Positions 1 through 5,749 of a DNA stretch of 9,930 nt are shown here, piece after piece. Position 1 is the stretch's first letter; each line of letters begins with the position of its first letter. The stretch is taken from NCBI GenBank assembly GCA_900543585.1, contig UQRP01000053.1, forward strand, positions 1 to 9,930, in the 5' to 3' direction. The position numbers and the translations under genes were made by a program. This stretch comes from an uncultured Prevotella sp. GTDB taxonomy: Bacteria > Bacteroidota > Bacteroidia > Bacteroidales > Bacteroidaceae. The notes beneath the pieces are model-generated. The model was not told where the DNA came from. It did not search any database and saw only the letters and a program-made list of their open reading frames with translations.

Positions 1-895
1 GTGCCAGACTGATTTCGCCCGGCATGGGGTTGACCCCACCGCCCACTAAGGCAGCCTCAGAGATGGTGTGATGAGGTGCGCGGAAAGGACGTTGTGAGAT
101 GAGGGCAGAGCCGCTCTTCAGCGTTCCCGCCACAGAGTGTATCTGTGTCGTCTCAAGACTCTCAGCAAGGGTCAGAGGCGGCAGAATGGAGGGCAGACGC
201 TTGGCCATCATACTCTTGCCGGAGCCGGGAGGACCTATCATGATGATGTTGTGGCCACCGGCAGCGGCTATCTCCAAGGCCCGCTTCACATTCTCCTGTC
301 CGCGGACATCGGAGAAGTCAAGATCAAAATCGTATTGTTGCTCGTAGAACTCCTTACGGGTGTCAACTACACAGGGAGAGAACTGCTTCTGCCCGGCGAG
401 AAAGGCAATGACATCGGCGAGGTTGTCGATGCCATAGACATCGAGTTTGTTGACGATGGCCGCCTCGCGCTCATTCTGCTTGGGTACTATGAATCCTTTG
501 AAATGCTCAGCCTTGGCCTTGATGGCAATGGGTAGCACGCCTTTGACTGGTTGCAGCTTGCCGTCGAGGCCCAGCTCCCCCACCATCATGAAGTCAGCTA
601 ATGACTTCTCCGATATCTGTCCGTCTGAGGCCAGGATGGCGATGGCGAGCGGCAGGTCGAAACTGCTGCCCTCCTTCCTCAGGTCGGCAGGTGCCATGTT
701 GACGGTGATGTCAGCCCTTGGGAACTTAAGTCCGTTGAACAGCAGGGCTGCTGCGATGCGGTCACGACCTTCACGGACAGCCTCGTCGCCAAGACCCGTG
801 AAATGGTACATGACGCCACGTGTAAGGCTCACCTCTATCGTGACAGGGGTGACCTGCAATCCGTTGACAGCAGCAGAATAGGTTTTTACGAGCAT
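1..895 (-). CDS. comM: ComM/YifB-type Mg-chelatase-like AAA+ ATPase (N-terminal part)
   Basis: The frame opens with ATG at 895-893 and stays open to the left edge, so 298 codons are present and the 3' end is missing; family members are about 500 residues long. Residues 1 to about 170 form the Lon-protease-like N-terminal domain typical of this family (MLVKTYSAAVNGLQ, GLGDEAVREGRDRI, NMAPADLRKEGSSFDLPLA). The Mg-chelatase-like ATPase domain follows, with FSDVRGQENVKRALEIAAAG around 194-213 and Walker A GPPGSGKS at 221-228. FRAPHHTISEAALVGGG, a hallmark stretch of these proteins, lies near the left edge. Known ComM is a hexameric branch-migration helicase that helps integrate transformed DNA; in Bacteroidota its role is untested as far as I know. 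It starts 3 bp after the stop of the upstream lipoprotein gene, so translational coupling and co-transcription are likely. Family assignment is secure; the natural-transformation role is inferred from homology. Confidence 0.93.
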   Translation of the reverse strand, partial: MLVKTYSAAVNGLQVTPVTIEVSLTRGVMYHFTGLGDEAVREGRDRIAAALLFNGLKFPRADITVNMAPADLRKEGSSFDLPLAIAILASDGQISEKSLADFMMVGELGLDGKLQPVKGVLPIAIKAKAEHFKGFIVPKQNEREAAIVNKLDVYGIDNLADVIAFLAGQKQFSPCVVDTRKEFYEQQYDFDLDFSDVRGQENVKRALEIAAAGGHNIIMIGPPGSGKSMMAKRLPSILPPLTLAESLETTQIHSVAGTLKSGSALISQRPFRAPHHTISEAALVGGGVNPMPGEISLA

Positions 896-898
896 AGT

Positions 899-1891
899 TT
901 AATGACCGAGACGATTGGTTAATTCTTGATTTGGCACGTTGCGGGCTATTATCTTACCATCTCTGACAATGATATTTCCCGGAACAGTGAGCAGACTTAA
1001 TTGCTTCAGTGGCTTCGTGTCGAACATCTCTTCTGTGCAGACCACGGGATAGGTTATCTGGCTCATCTTCAAGAAGTTGGTGCAGTCCTTGCGACTGCCG
1101 TCAACAGAGAATGCCACTATCTTGATAGCCTTATTATTGTTGTAGAGTGTCTGTAGCTGCCGCAATACATCCAAGCTGTTGTAGTTCCACGAAGCCCATG
1201 TCACGATGACAGCCGTTCCCGTCGACAGGCTTGCCGACGACACCATCTTGCCGTTGATGTCGTAGGCTGTGAAGGCAGGAAGAGACCCACCGATGGCAGC
1301 ATTCTTCATCTGGGCAATGCTGACAGCCAGGCGGTTGAGTGTACCATTCTCCGGCTGTTTGGCTTGCATCTCCTTGAGCAATTCCATAGCACCGGCATAG
1401 TCGGGTGTCGGTGTGTTGATGAAGTATTTCTTCACCAGCCAGACGCCCACCGGTGAATCAGCATGGTCGTGGACAAACTGCTTGGTATATTTCACTATCT
1501 CAGGAGGCGAAGCATTGGAAATCTGATCACGGAAACCCGTCATCAGCTCATTGTCCTTACTTCCCTTTATCTTCATCATCTTCAGGTGACTGGCATCACC
1601 ATCTATTGTTGCTGTCTTTCCAGGTTCGGCAAAGATGGGCTGCTCAGAGAAGTTCGGGAAGACGATGGTCAGCGTGGCAGGGTGCTCGCAGGGCATCTCG
1701 AAGGCAAAACGGCCTCCCTGGACCTTGATGGTGTCAATGCCGTTGATGGTGCCATCATCGCTGTAAACGTAGAACTCTCCTTGGTTCATCTGTAGCAGAC
1801 GACCCTCTATCTTAAAGTGGTGGCTGTCCTCTCCACAGGAAGTAAGGAGAAGGACGGAAAACAGGGAGAGAAAGAAAAATATCTGTTTCAA
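899..1891 (-). CDS. DUF4369-like / thioredoxin-fold lipoprotein lacking the CXXC motif
   Basis: The protein is 330 residues. Residues 1-18 are a lipoprotein signal peptide ending in lipobox LTSC, with lipidated Cys19. Residues about 25-110 (FKIEGRLLQMNQGEFYVYS, then the strand-rich EPGKTATIDGDASHLKMMKIKGS) resemble the DUF4369 domain that precedes thioredoxin modules in Bacteroidota. Residues about 203-330 look like an AhpC/TSA-thioredoxin fold: LPAFTAYDINGKMVS, then VTWASW, and the cis-proline loop LTVPGN (Pro304). Where active family members have W-C-x-x-C, this one has W235-N-Y-N-S239, so both redox cysteines are gone. It is therefore probably not a disulfide reductase and may be structural or ligand binding. 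The start is TTG at 1891-1889: no in-frame ATG lies nearby upstream, and the next internal Met (34) would remove the signal peptide. It precedes comM by 3 bp. Anchoring in a cell-envelope membrane is inferred from the lipobox. Confidence 0.85.
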   Translation of the reverse strand: MKQIFFFLSLFSVLLLTSCGEDSHHFKIEGRLLQMNQGEFYVYSDDGTINGIDTIKVQGGRFAFEMPCEHPATLTIVFPNFSEQPIFAEPGKTATIDGDASHLKMMKIKGSKDNELMTGFRDQISNASPPEIVKYTKQFVHDHADSPVGVWLVKKYFINTPTPDYAGAMELLKEMQAKQPENGTLNRLAVSIAQMKNAAIGGSLPAFTAYDINGKMVSSASLSTGTAVIVTWASWNYNSLDVLRQLQTLYNNNKAIKIVAFSVDGSRKDCTNFLKMSQITYPVVCTEEMFDTKPLKQLSLLTVPGNIIVRDGKIIARNVPNQELTNRLGH

Positions 1892-1968
1892 AGTAATGAG
1901 TAATGGATAATGTGTAATGTGTAATGTGTAATGTGTAATGTGTAGTGTGTAATGTATAGTGTGTAATG
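1892..1968. repeat. Heptanucleotide tandem array, 11 units
   Basis: Eleven consecutive 7-bp units read on the plus strand as AGTAATG twice, GATAATG, TGTAATG four times, TGTAGTG, TGTAATG, TATAGTG, TGTAATG. The array ends exactly at the TTG start codon of the minus-strand lipoprotein gene, so on the mRNA it would form an A/C/U-rich 5' leader (repeated CAUUACA). Seven is not a multiple of three, but I find no ATG upstream of the array on the minus strand that a change in copy number could bring into frame. Confidence 0.95.
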
Positions 1969-1995
1969 TAAAGCTATAAATTATGCTAAAAACAA
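1969..1995 (-). promoter_or_regulatory. Possible weak promoter for the lipoprotein-comM transcript
   Basis: On the minus strand TAGCTTTA (1976-1969) matches the Bacteroidota -7 box TAnnTTTG except for its last base, and a TTG lies at 1995-1993. The 16-bp spacer is shorter than the usual 19-21. If it is used, transcription would start inside the heptanucleotide array. The upstream TTG overlaps the T-run of the preceding terminator. This is a tentative call. Confidence 0.25.
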
Positions 1996-2033
1996 AAAGA
2001 GCCGTAGAGCCTTTCTGGCCCTATGGCTCTTTT
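1994..2033 (-). terminator. Rho-independent terminator after the OmpA/TPR lipoprotein gene
   Basis: An imperfect 17-bp stem pairs 1995-2011 with 2017-2033 around the loop 2012-2016. It is closed by GAGCC/GGCTC, with one G-U wobble and one A-C mismatch in the minus-strand RNA. On the minus strand the hairpin is followed by TTTTTGTTTTT. It lies about 23 bp past the stop codon at 2057. The plus strand also carries a short T-run after the stem, so the element could work both ways, although no convergent gene is seen here. Confidence 0.85.
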
Positions 2034-2056
2034 GTATGTTGCTGATTATACTGTTG

Positions 2057-3733
2057 TTATTTCAGATTAGCCAGCTCGAGGTCGTTGTCAGCATAAGCAG
2101 CGATGGAAGCGTCGAGTTGCTTAGCCTTCTGGAGCGCTTCTTTAGCAGCTGATGTGTTGCCCATACGGTTGTTGACGATAGCCTTGAGATACTCTGTCAT
2201 GCCGTCAGCATTCTTTACATTGTTCAGTGTAGAGAGGGCTGTAGCGTAGTCCTTAGAGAGAATCTGTGCCAGTGCAGCGCTGTTGGAGGCATTGCTGCCG
2301 AAGTTCTTCACAGCCTGTGCATAGTCACCCTTGGCGATGTTCAGGTTGCCGAGAACCTCGTTGAGACCATTAGCGTCGGTAGCCTTAGAGACATAGTTCT
2401 GAGCCTCTGTAGTGTTGCCATTCTTCAACGCTAAGAGTGCGAGGTTGGCATAAGACTCGGGTGCAGCACCCTTCTGCTGAGCCTGAGCGATATACTGCTT
2501 GGCAGCATCGTAGTCGCCCTTGTTGAAAGCCAAAGCAGCGAGGTTGTTGTAAGCACGATAGTCGTCGCTGTTGAGTTCAGCTGCCTTCTTGTAGATTTCA
2601 GCCTTCTTGGCAGGGTCGTTCTCAAGACTTGCAGCATAGAGCAGCTCGTCGTCGCTAAGTTTAGTAGGATCAGAAGCATACTGGTCCTTAATCTGCTGGT
2701 CGCTACGGCCTACTGTCTCATAGTTGATAATCAGGCGGCTGCGGCGGAGCTCAGGCAGAATACCTGTAGCGAGCTCGCGGAAGCCCTGGCTCATGTTCTT
2801 AATCTGTGTCTCACGCTCCTGCGGATCTTTGTACATCTCTAAGACGCGGAGGATGACATCCTTATCCTGCAGGTTGCTGGCCTGGACGAGCTCTTTGAAG
2901 CCCTCCCAGTCCTGGGCTGTATAGTGAGAGTCGACATCAGCATCGGCAAGCTTGGCAGCCTTGAGTTGCTGATTGACATATTTGTTGGTAGTTGTCTCAC
3001 GCTTCTTAGAGAGCTTATCGTTGAAGTCGTAGCCGCCGTCAGGAGAAGCGTAGGCAGCAACCTCCACATTCTTCAGGTTCAGACCCTCGCGGTCAGCGTT
3101 GATCTTCTTCAGCATTTTGACAAACTCCGAGACGGAGTTGTTCTTCAGCTCACTCTTGCGCAGGTTGGCCTGATTGATGAGGAACTTGATGTTAGCCTCC
3201 TGCTTCTGCGCTTTCACGCGCTGGAAACTGTCAGGAGCGATGCAGGCTCCGGCGTTGTCCATGGTCTTCTTATATAGTTCAGAAGTAGCGATGACACCAT
3301 TGGCCACCTTTACGGCTGGAACATTATAGACTTTGTTGCCCTGGCGAGCGTCGAAGGTGAGATAGAGCTCACTCTTCTCCATATCGTCATTATAAGGGAA
3401 TGAAGTCTTCATGGTATAGCGTCCACCTACTTTGTAAGGGATGGTCTGATTGTTGCCCTGGACTTTCTCGCCCTGGAAAGTAGCGCTCTGGCCCTTTGTC
3501 ACCTGTCCGTTGCCATAACGGAGCTCGGGAGTGACAGTGACAACAGCTTTCTTCTTCATGTATTTAACAGGGAAGGTTCCGTCTATCGTAGCAGGAACCT
3601 GGCCGCCTATAGCCTCAAGCGGATTGGGGTCTACTGAGAAATTGTCAGCAGAGAGAGGTCCCATCTTAGAGCAAGATGCCAATAAGAAAAGGGAGCATGC
3701 CGATAAAGAGATAAATAGATGGTTTCGCATCAT
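2057..3733 (-). CDS. OmpA-like domain / TPR-repeat lipoprotein
   Basis: This 558-residue protein has a lipoprotein signal peptide with lipobox LLASC and lipidated Cys21. Residues about 30-140 are strand-rich (FSVDPNPLEAIGGQVPATI, PELRYGNGQ). Residues about 180-260 carry an OmpA-like signature: VEVAAYASPDGGYDFN followed by DKLSKKRETTTNKYV, with the usual N-x-x-LS-x-x-R spacing and Arg245. The Asp normally found in the G-H-T-D position appears as Ser230. Residues about 360-555 contain repeated TPR helices (AEIYKKAAELNSDDYRAYNN, LAFNKGDYDAAKQYIAQA, LLALKNGNTTEAQNYVSKA, EYLKAIVNNRMGNTSAAKEA). A cell-envelope scaffold that touches peptidoglycan and partner proteins is the likely role, inferred from domains. 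Two adjacent ATG codons (3733-3731 and 3730-3728) could both serve as start. It lies 26 bp downstream of tRNA-Leu with no separate promoter visible, and ends at a clear terminator. No specific name is known to me. Confidence 0.9.
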   Translation of the reverse strand: MMRNHLFISLSACSLFLLASCSKMGPLSADNFSVDPNPLEAIGGQVPATIDGTFPVKYMKKKAVVTVTPELRYGNGQVTKGQSATFQGEKVQGNNQTIPYKVGGRYTMKTSFPYNDDMEKSELYLTFDARQGNKVYNVPAVKVANGVIATSELYKKTMDNAGACIAPDSFQRVKAQKQEANIKFLINQANLRKSELKNNSVSEFVKMLKKINADREGLNLKNVEVAAYASPDGGYDFNDKLSKKRETTTNKYVNQQLKAAKLADADVDSHYTAQDWEGFKELVQASNLQDKDVILRVLEMYKDPQERETQIKNMSQGFRELATGILPELRRSRLIINYETVGRSDQQIKDQYASDPTKLSDDELLYAASLENDPAKKAEIYKKAAELNSDDYRAYNNLAALAFNKGDYDAAKQYIAQAQQKGAAPESYANLALLALKNGNTTEAQNYVSKATDANGLNEVLGNLNIAKGDYAQAVKNFGSNASNSAALAQILSKDYATALSTLNNVKNADGMTEYLKAIVNNRMGNTSAAKEALQKAKQLDASIAAYADNDLELANLK

Positions 3734-3759
3734 AAATAGTTATTATTAGTGGATTTTTG

Positions 3760-3844
3760 TGCCGCGAGCGGGACTCGAACCCGCACAGCCATTACTGGCC
3801 AAGGGATTTTAAGTCCCTCGTGTCTACCATTCCACCATCACGGC
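3760..3844 (-). tRNA. tRNA-Leu (anticodon UAA)
   Basis: This is an 85-nt class II tRNA on the minus strand. The 7-bp acceptor stem pairs GCCGTGA with TCGCGGC, followed by discriminator A. The anticodon stem AGGGA/TCCCT encloses loop CTTAAAA, giving anticodon TAA at 3811-3809. A long variable arm (GGCCAGTAATGGCT region) and a T arm with GCGGG-TTCGAGT-CCCGC follow. The 3' CCA is not encoded (CAAAA follows the discriminator), as is common in this phylum. The OmpA/TPR lipoprotein gene begins 26 bp downstream on the same strand. Confidence 0.97.
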
Positions 3845-3881
3845 ATGGCATAAAAAATAATCTTCAATCAATAAGTTTCTG

Positions 3882-3910
3882 CAAAGATAAGGGTTTAAAT
3901 TCAATTACAA
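3882..3910 (-). promoter_or_regulatory. Bacteroidota-type promoter of tRNA-Leu (and probably the OmpA/TPR gene)
   Basis: On the minus strand TATCTTTG (3889-3882) matches the -7 consensus TAnnTTTG exactly. TTG at 3910-3908 lies 18 bp upstream, close to the usual 19-21 bp spacing. Transcription would begin around 3874, about 30 nt before the tRNA. No second promoter is seen in the 26 bp between the tRNA and the lipoprotein gene, so this one may serve both. Confidence 0.75.
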
Positions 3911-4013
3911 GTGTAAAGTTCTTTACTTTATATGTTTTTAAAGATTATTTAATATTTAATCTCATTTCCCGACACATAGAAATACTCCTCCGTTCGTCGT
4001 TATTTCATTTTAC

Positions 4014-4116
4014 GGCAAATGCCGTGGATGTCGCCGGCAAATGCCGTGGATGTCGCTGGCAAATGCCGTGGATATCGTTGGCAAATGCCGTGGATATCGT
4101 TGGCAAATGCCGTGGA
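4014..4116. repeat. 22-bp tandem repeat, 4 full units plus a partial fifth
   Basis: Units begin at 4014, 4036, 4058, 4080 and 4102 with exact 22-bp spacing. Each starts GGCAAATGCCGTGGA, and the four full units end TGTCGCC, TGTCGCT, ATATCGTT-like twice, with only a few variable bases. The fifth breaks off after the conserved core. Every unit contains the small dyad GGCA-AA-TGCC. Twenty-two base pairs is about two helical turns, so the dyads face the same side of the helix. It is flanked on the left by the tRNA promoter region and on the right by the aspA terminator. It is not explained by a gene: frames crossing it merely translate the repeat. Confidence 0.95.
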
Positions 4117-4138
4117 CTGTGTTATAGAGGGTTGTGAC

Positions 4139-4183
4139 AAAAAAAATCGCTCACACACAAGGGTGTGGCTTGTGGTGAGCGAT
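4139..4183 (-). terminator. Strong rho-independent terminator of the dcuB-ansB-porin-aspA operon
   Basis: The stem pairs ATCGCTCAC (4146-4154) with GTGAGCGAT (4175-4183), then CACAAG (4156-4161) with CTTGTG (4169-4174), leaving a single bulged A and a 7-nt loop. On the minus strand the hairpin runs into eight T residues (4146-4139). It sits about 50 bp beyond the aspA stop codon, which marks the end of this transcript. Confidence 0.95.
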
Positions 4184-4235
4184 AATCCAATCAATCTTTA
4201 ATGATTACCAATTATTATCAGTCTTTTGTGATATT

Positions 4236-5660
4236 CTATTTCTTTTCTCTGTCCTTGTATGTGAACTTATGTCCCTGGAGCATGTTCTTTGGGTCGAGGG
4301 CTTCGTCGAGCTGTTCCTTTGACATGAGTTTCTTCTCAAGCACAACATCGTAGAGCGACTTACCGGTCTGCAATGCCTCTTTCGCGCAGGCCGTGCTGTT
4401 CTTGTAGCCGATATATGGGTTGAGGGCTGTCACGATGCCGATAGAGTTCTTCACCATGTTGTAGGCATGCTCCTTGTTGATGGTGATGCCAAGGATGCAC
4501 TTCTCTGTCAGTGTGTCGATGGCGTTACTCATCCAAATCTGGCTTTCGAAGAGGCACTCTGTGATGACGGGCTCCATGACGTTGAGTTCCAACTGTCCGG
4601 CCTCGGCAGCTATCGTGATGGTGGTATCGTTGCCGATGACCTTGAAGCAGGTCTGGTTGGTGACCTCCGGGATGACGGGGTTTACCTTACCCGGCATGAT
4701 GCTGGATCCTGGAGCCATAGCAGGCAGATTGATTTCGTGCAGACCGCAGCGAGGTCCTGATGCCATGAGACGCAGGTCGTTGCAGAACTTCGAGAGCTTC
4801 ACGGCTAAGCGCTTCAGTGCTGATGAATAGCTGACATAGGCACCGGTATCGGGTGTTGCCTCGACGAGGTCGGGAGAGGAGATGAAGTTCTCACCTGTGA
4901 GGCGGCTGAGGTTGGCAGCGCAAAGTTTGGCAAAGCCAGGAACAGCGTTCAGACCCGTACCAATGGCCGTACCACCCATGTTGATCTCGTGCAGGAGCTT
5001 GATGTTACGCTCAAGGTTGAGAATCTCTTCCTCAAGATTGTCGGCATAAGCGTTGAACTCCTGACCGAAGGTCATAGGAACAGCGTCCTGAAGCTGTGTG
5101 CGGCCCATCTTGATGGCGTCGCGGAACTCGTCGGCCTTGTAGCGCAGAGCAGAGATAAGACCTGTGAGGCTGGCTACGAGGGCCTTGTTCAACCGGATGA
5201 CGGCCAGACGGATAGCAGTGGGATAGACATCGTTGGTAGACTGTCCGCAGTTGACGTGGTCGTTGGGGTAGCAATACTGATACTCACCCTTCTGATGGCC
5301 TAAGATTTCGAGGGCGCGGTTGGCGATGACCTCGTTGGCGTTCATATTCACGGAGGTGCCAGCGCCGCCCTGCATCATATCAACGGGGAAGTTATCGTGT
5401 AGTTTGCCGTCGATAATCTCGTGGCAGGCCTGCTCGATAGCACTGGAGATGTCGTCGCCGATGACGCCGAGGGCGTGGTTGGTCTGGATGGCAGCCAACT
5501 TGACGTAGGCGATGGCGATGACGAAGTCAGGGTAGTCGCACATCTTCTTGCGTGAGATGTGATAGTTATTGATGGCTCGCTGAGTCTGTACGCCATAATA
5601 AGCGTCGGCAGGAACTTTCAACTCACCAAGCAGGTCTGATTCTATACGATAGTTTTCCAT
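4236..5660 (-). CDS. aspA: Aspartate ammonia-lyase (aspartase)
   Basis: It catalyses L-aspartate to fumarate plus ammonia in the cytoplasm. The 474 residues from ATG 5660-5658 (MENYRIESDLLGEL) align end to end with E. coli AspA (478 residues), including VPADAYYGVQT, FPVDMMQGGAGTSVNMNANEV, HQKGEYQYCYPNDHVNCGQSTND, GRTQLQDAVPMTFGQEF and the fumarase/aspartase signature GSSIMPGKVN at 318-327. The mobile loop with the catalytic serine lies in that signature. An upstream in-frame ATG at 5717 would add 19 residues of unrelated Pro/Lys-rich sequence and would lie in an intercistronic hairpin, so the shorter start is chosen; it is preceded by A-rich AAAGAAATAAAGATAAAG. It is the last gene of the operon, closed by a strong terminator. 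Fumarase is a distant alternative, but the sequence is closer to aspartases. Confidence 0.96.
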   Translation of the reverse strand: MENYRIESDLLGELKVPADAYYGVQTQRAINNYHISRKKMCDYPDFVIAIAYVKLAAIQTNHALGVIGDDISSAIEQACHEIIDGKLHDNFPVDMMQGGAGTSVNMNANEVIANRALEILGHQKGEYQYCYPNDHVNCGQSTNDVYPTAIRLAVIRLNKALVASLTGLISALRYKADEFRDAIKMGRTQLQDAVPMTFGQEFNAYADNLEEEILNLERNIKLLHEINMGGTAIGTGLNAVPGFAKLCAANLSRLTGENFISSPDLVEATPDTGAYVSYSSALKRLAVKLSKFCNDLRLMASGPRCGLHEINLPAMAPGSSIMPGKVNPVIPEVTNQTCFKVIGNDTTITIAAEAGQLELNVMEPVITECLFESQIWMSNAIDTLTEKCILGITINKEHAYNMVKNSIGIVTALNPYIGYKNSTACAKEALQTGKSLYDVVLEKKLMSKEQLDEALDPKNMLQGHKFTYKDREKK

Positions 5661-5685
5661 CTTTATCTTTATTTCTTTTATGGAT

Positions 5686-5718
5686 GATGTCGGGGCCGGA
5701 CTTTGCCGCCCCGGCATC
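5686..5718 (-). other. GC-rich intercistronic hairpin upstream of aspA
   Basis: GATG-T-CGGGGC (5686-5696) pairs with GCCCCG-G-CATC (5708-5718) over 11 bp including one wobble, with an 11-nt loop that can pair a little further. On the minus strand no T-run follows, so it is not a canonical terminator. It lies between the porin stop and the aspA start, 25 bp before the latter. Roles in mRNA processing or differential stability are guesses. Confidence 0.6.
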
Positions 5719-5749
5719 TTTGGTGTTATTTGCTTTTAAATCTTTGTTG

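Larger units (their letters stand above)
3845..4235. other. Gene-free interval between tRNA-Leu and aspA
   Basis: No credible protein gene lies in these 391 bp. They contain the tRNA promoter (3882-3910), an AT-rich stretch to about 4010 with no recognisable element, the 22-bp tandem repeat (4014-4116), the operon terminator (4139-4183) and a short AT-rich trailer of aspA. Open frames across the repeat on both strands lack any support beyond being open. Confidence 0.8.

Noticed and set aside
99..881. Plus-strand proteins in the first 0.9 kb
   Set aside because: They are antisense to an unmistakable comM frame with Walker A and Lon-like motifs; the plus-strand frames show no family features.
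1892..1968. Classic translational phase variation by the heptanucleotide repeat
   Set aside because: The repeat lies outside the coding frame and no upstream ATG exists that could be shifted in or out of frame; only leader-length or promoter-spacing effects remain possible.
4014..4116. CRISPR array
   Set aside because: The 22-bp units are contiguous with no unique spacers between them, and no cas gene is present.
3757..4194. Small proteins encoded across the 22-bp repeat on either strand
   Set aside because: The translations only reflect the repeat and the tRNA antisense sequence; there is no start context, conserved domain or promoter fitting them.
5661..5717. Longer aspA with 19 extra N-terminal residues
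   Set aside because: The extension has no counterpart in known aspartases, its ATG lies inside the intercistronic hairpin, and the shorter start matches the family N terminus.
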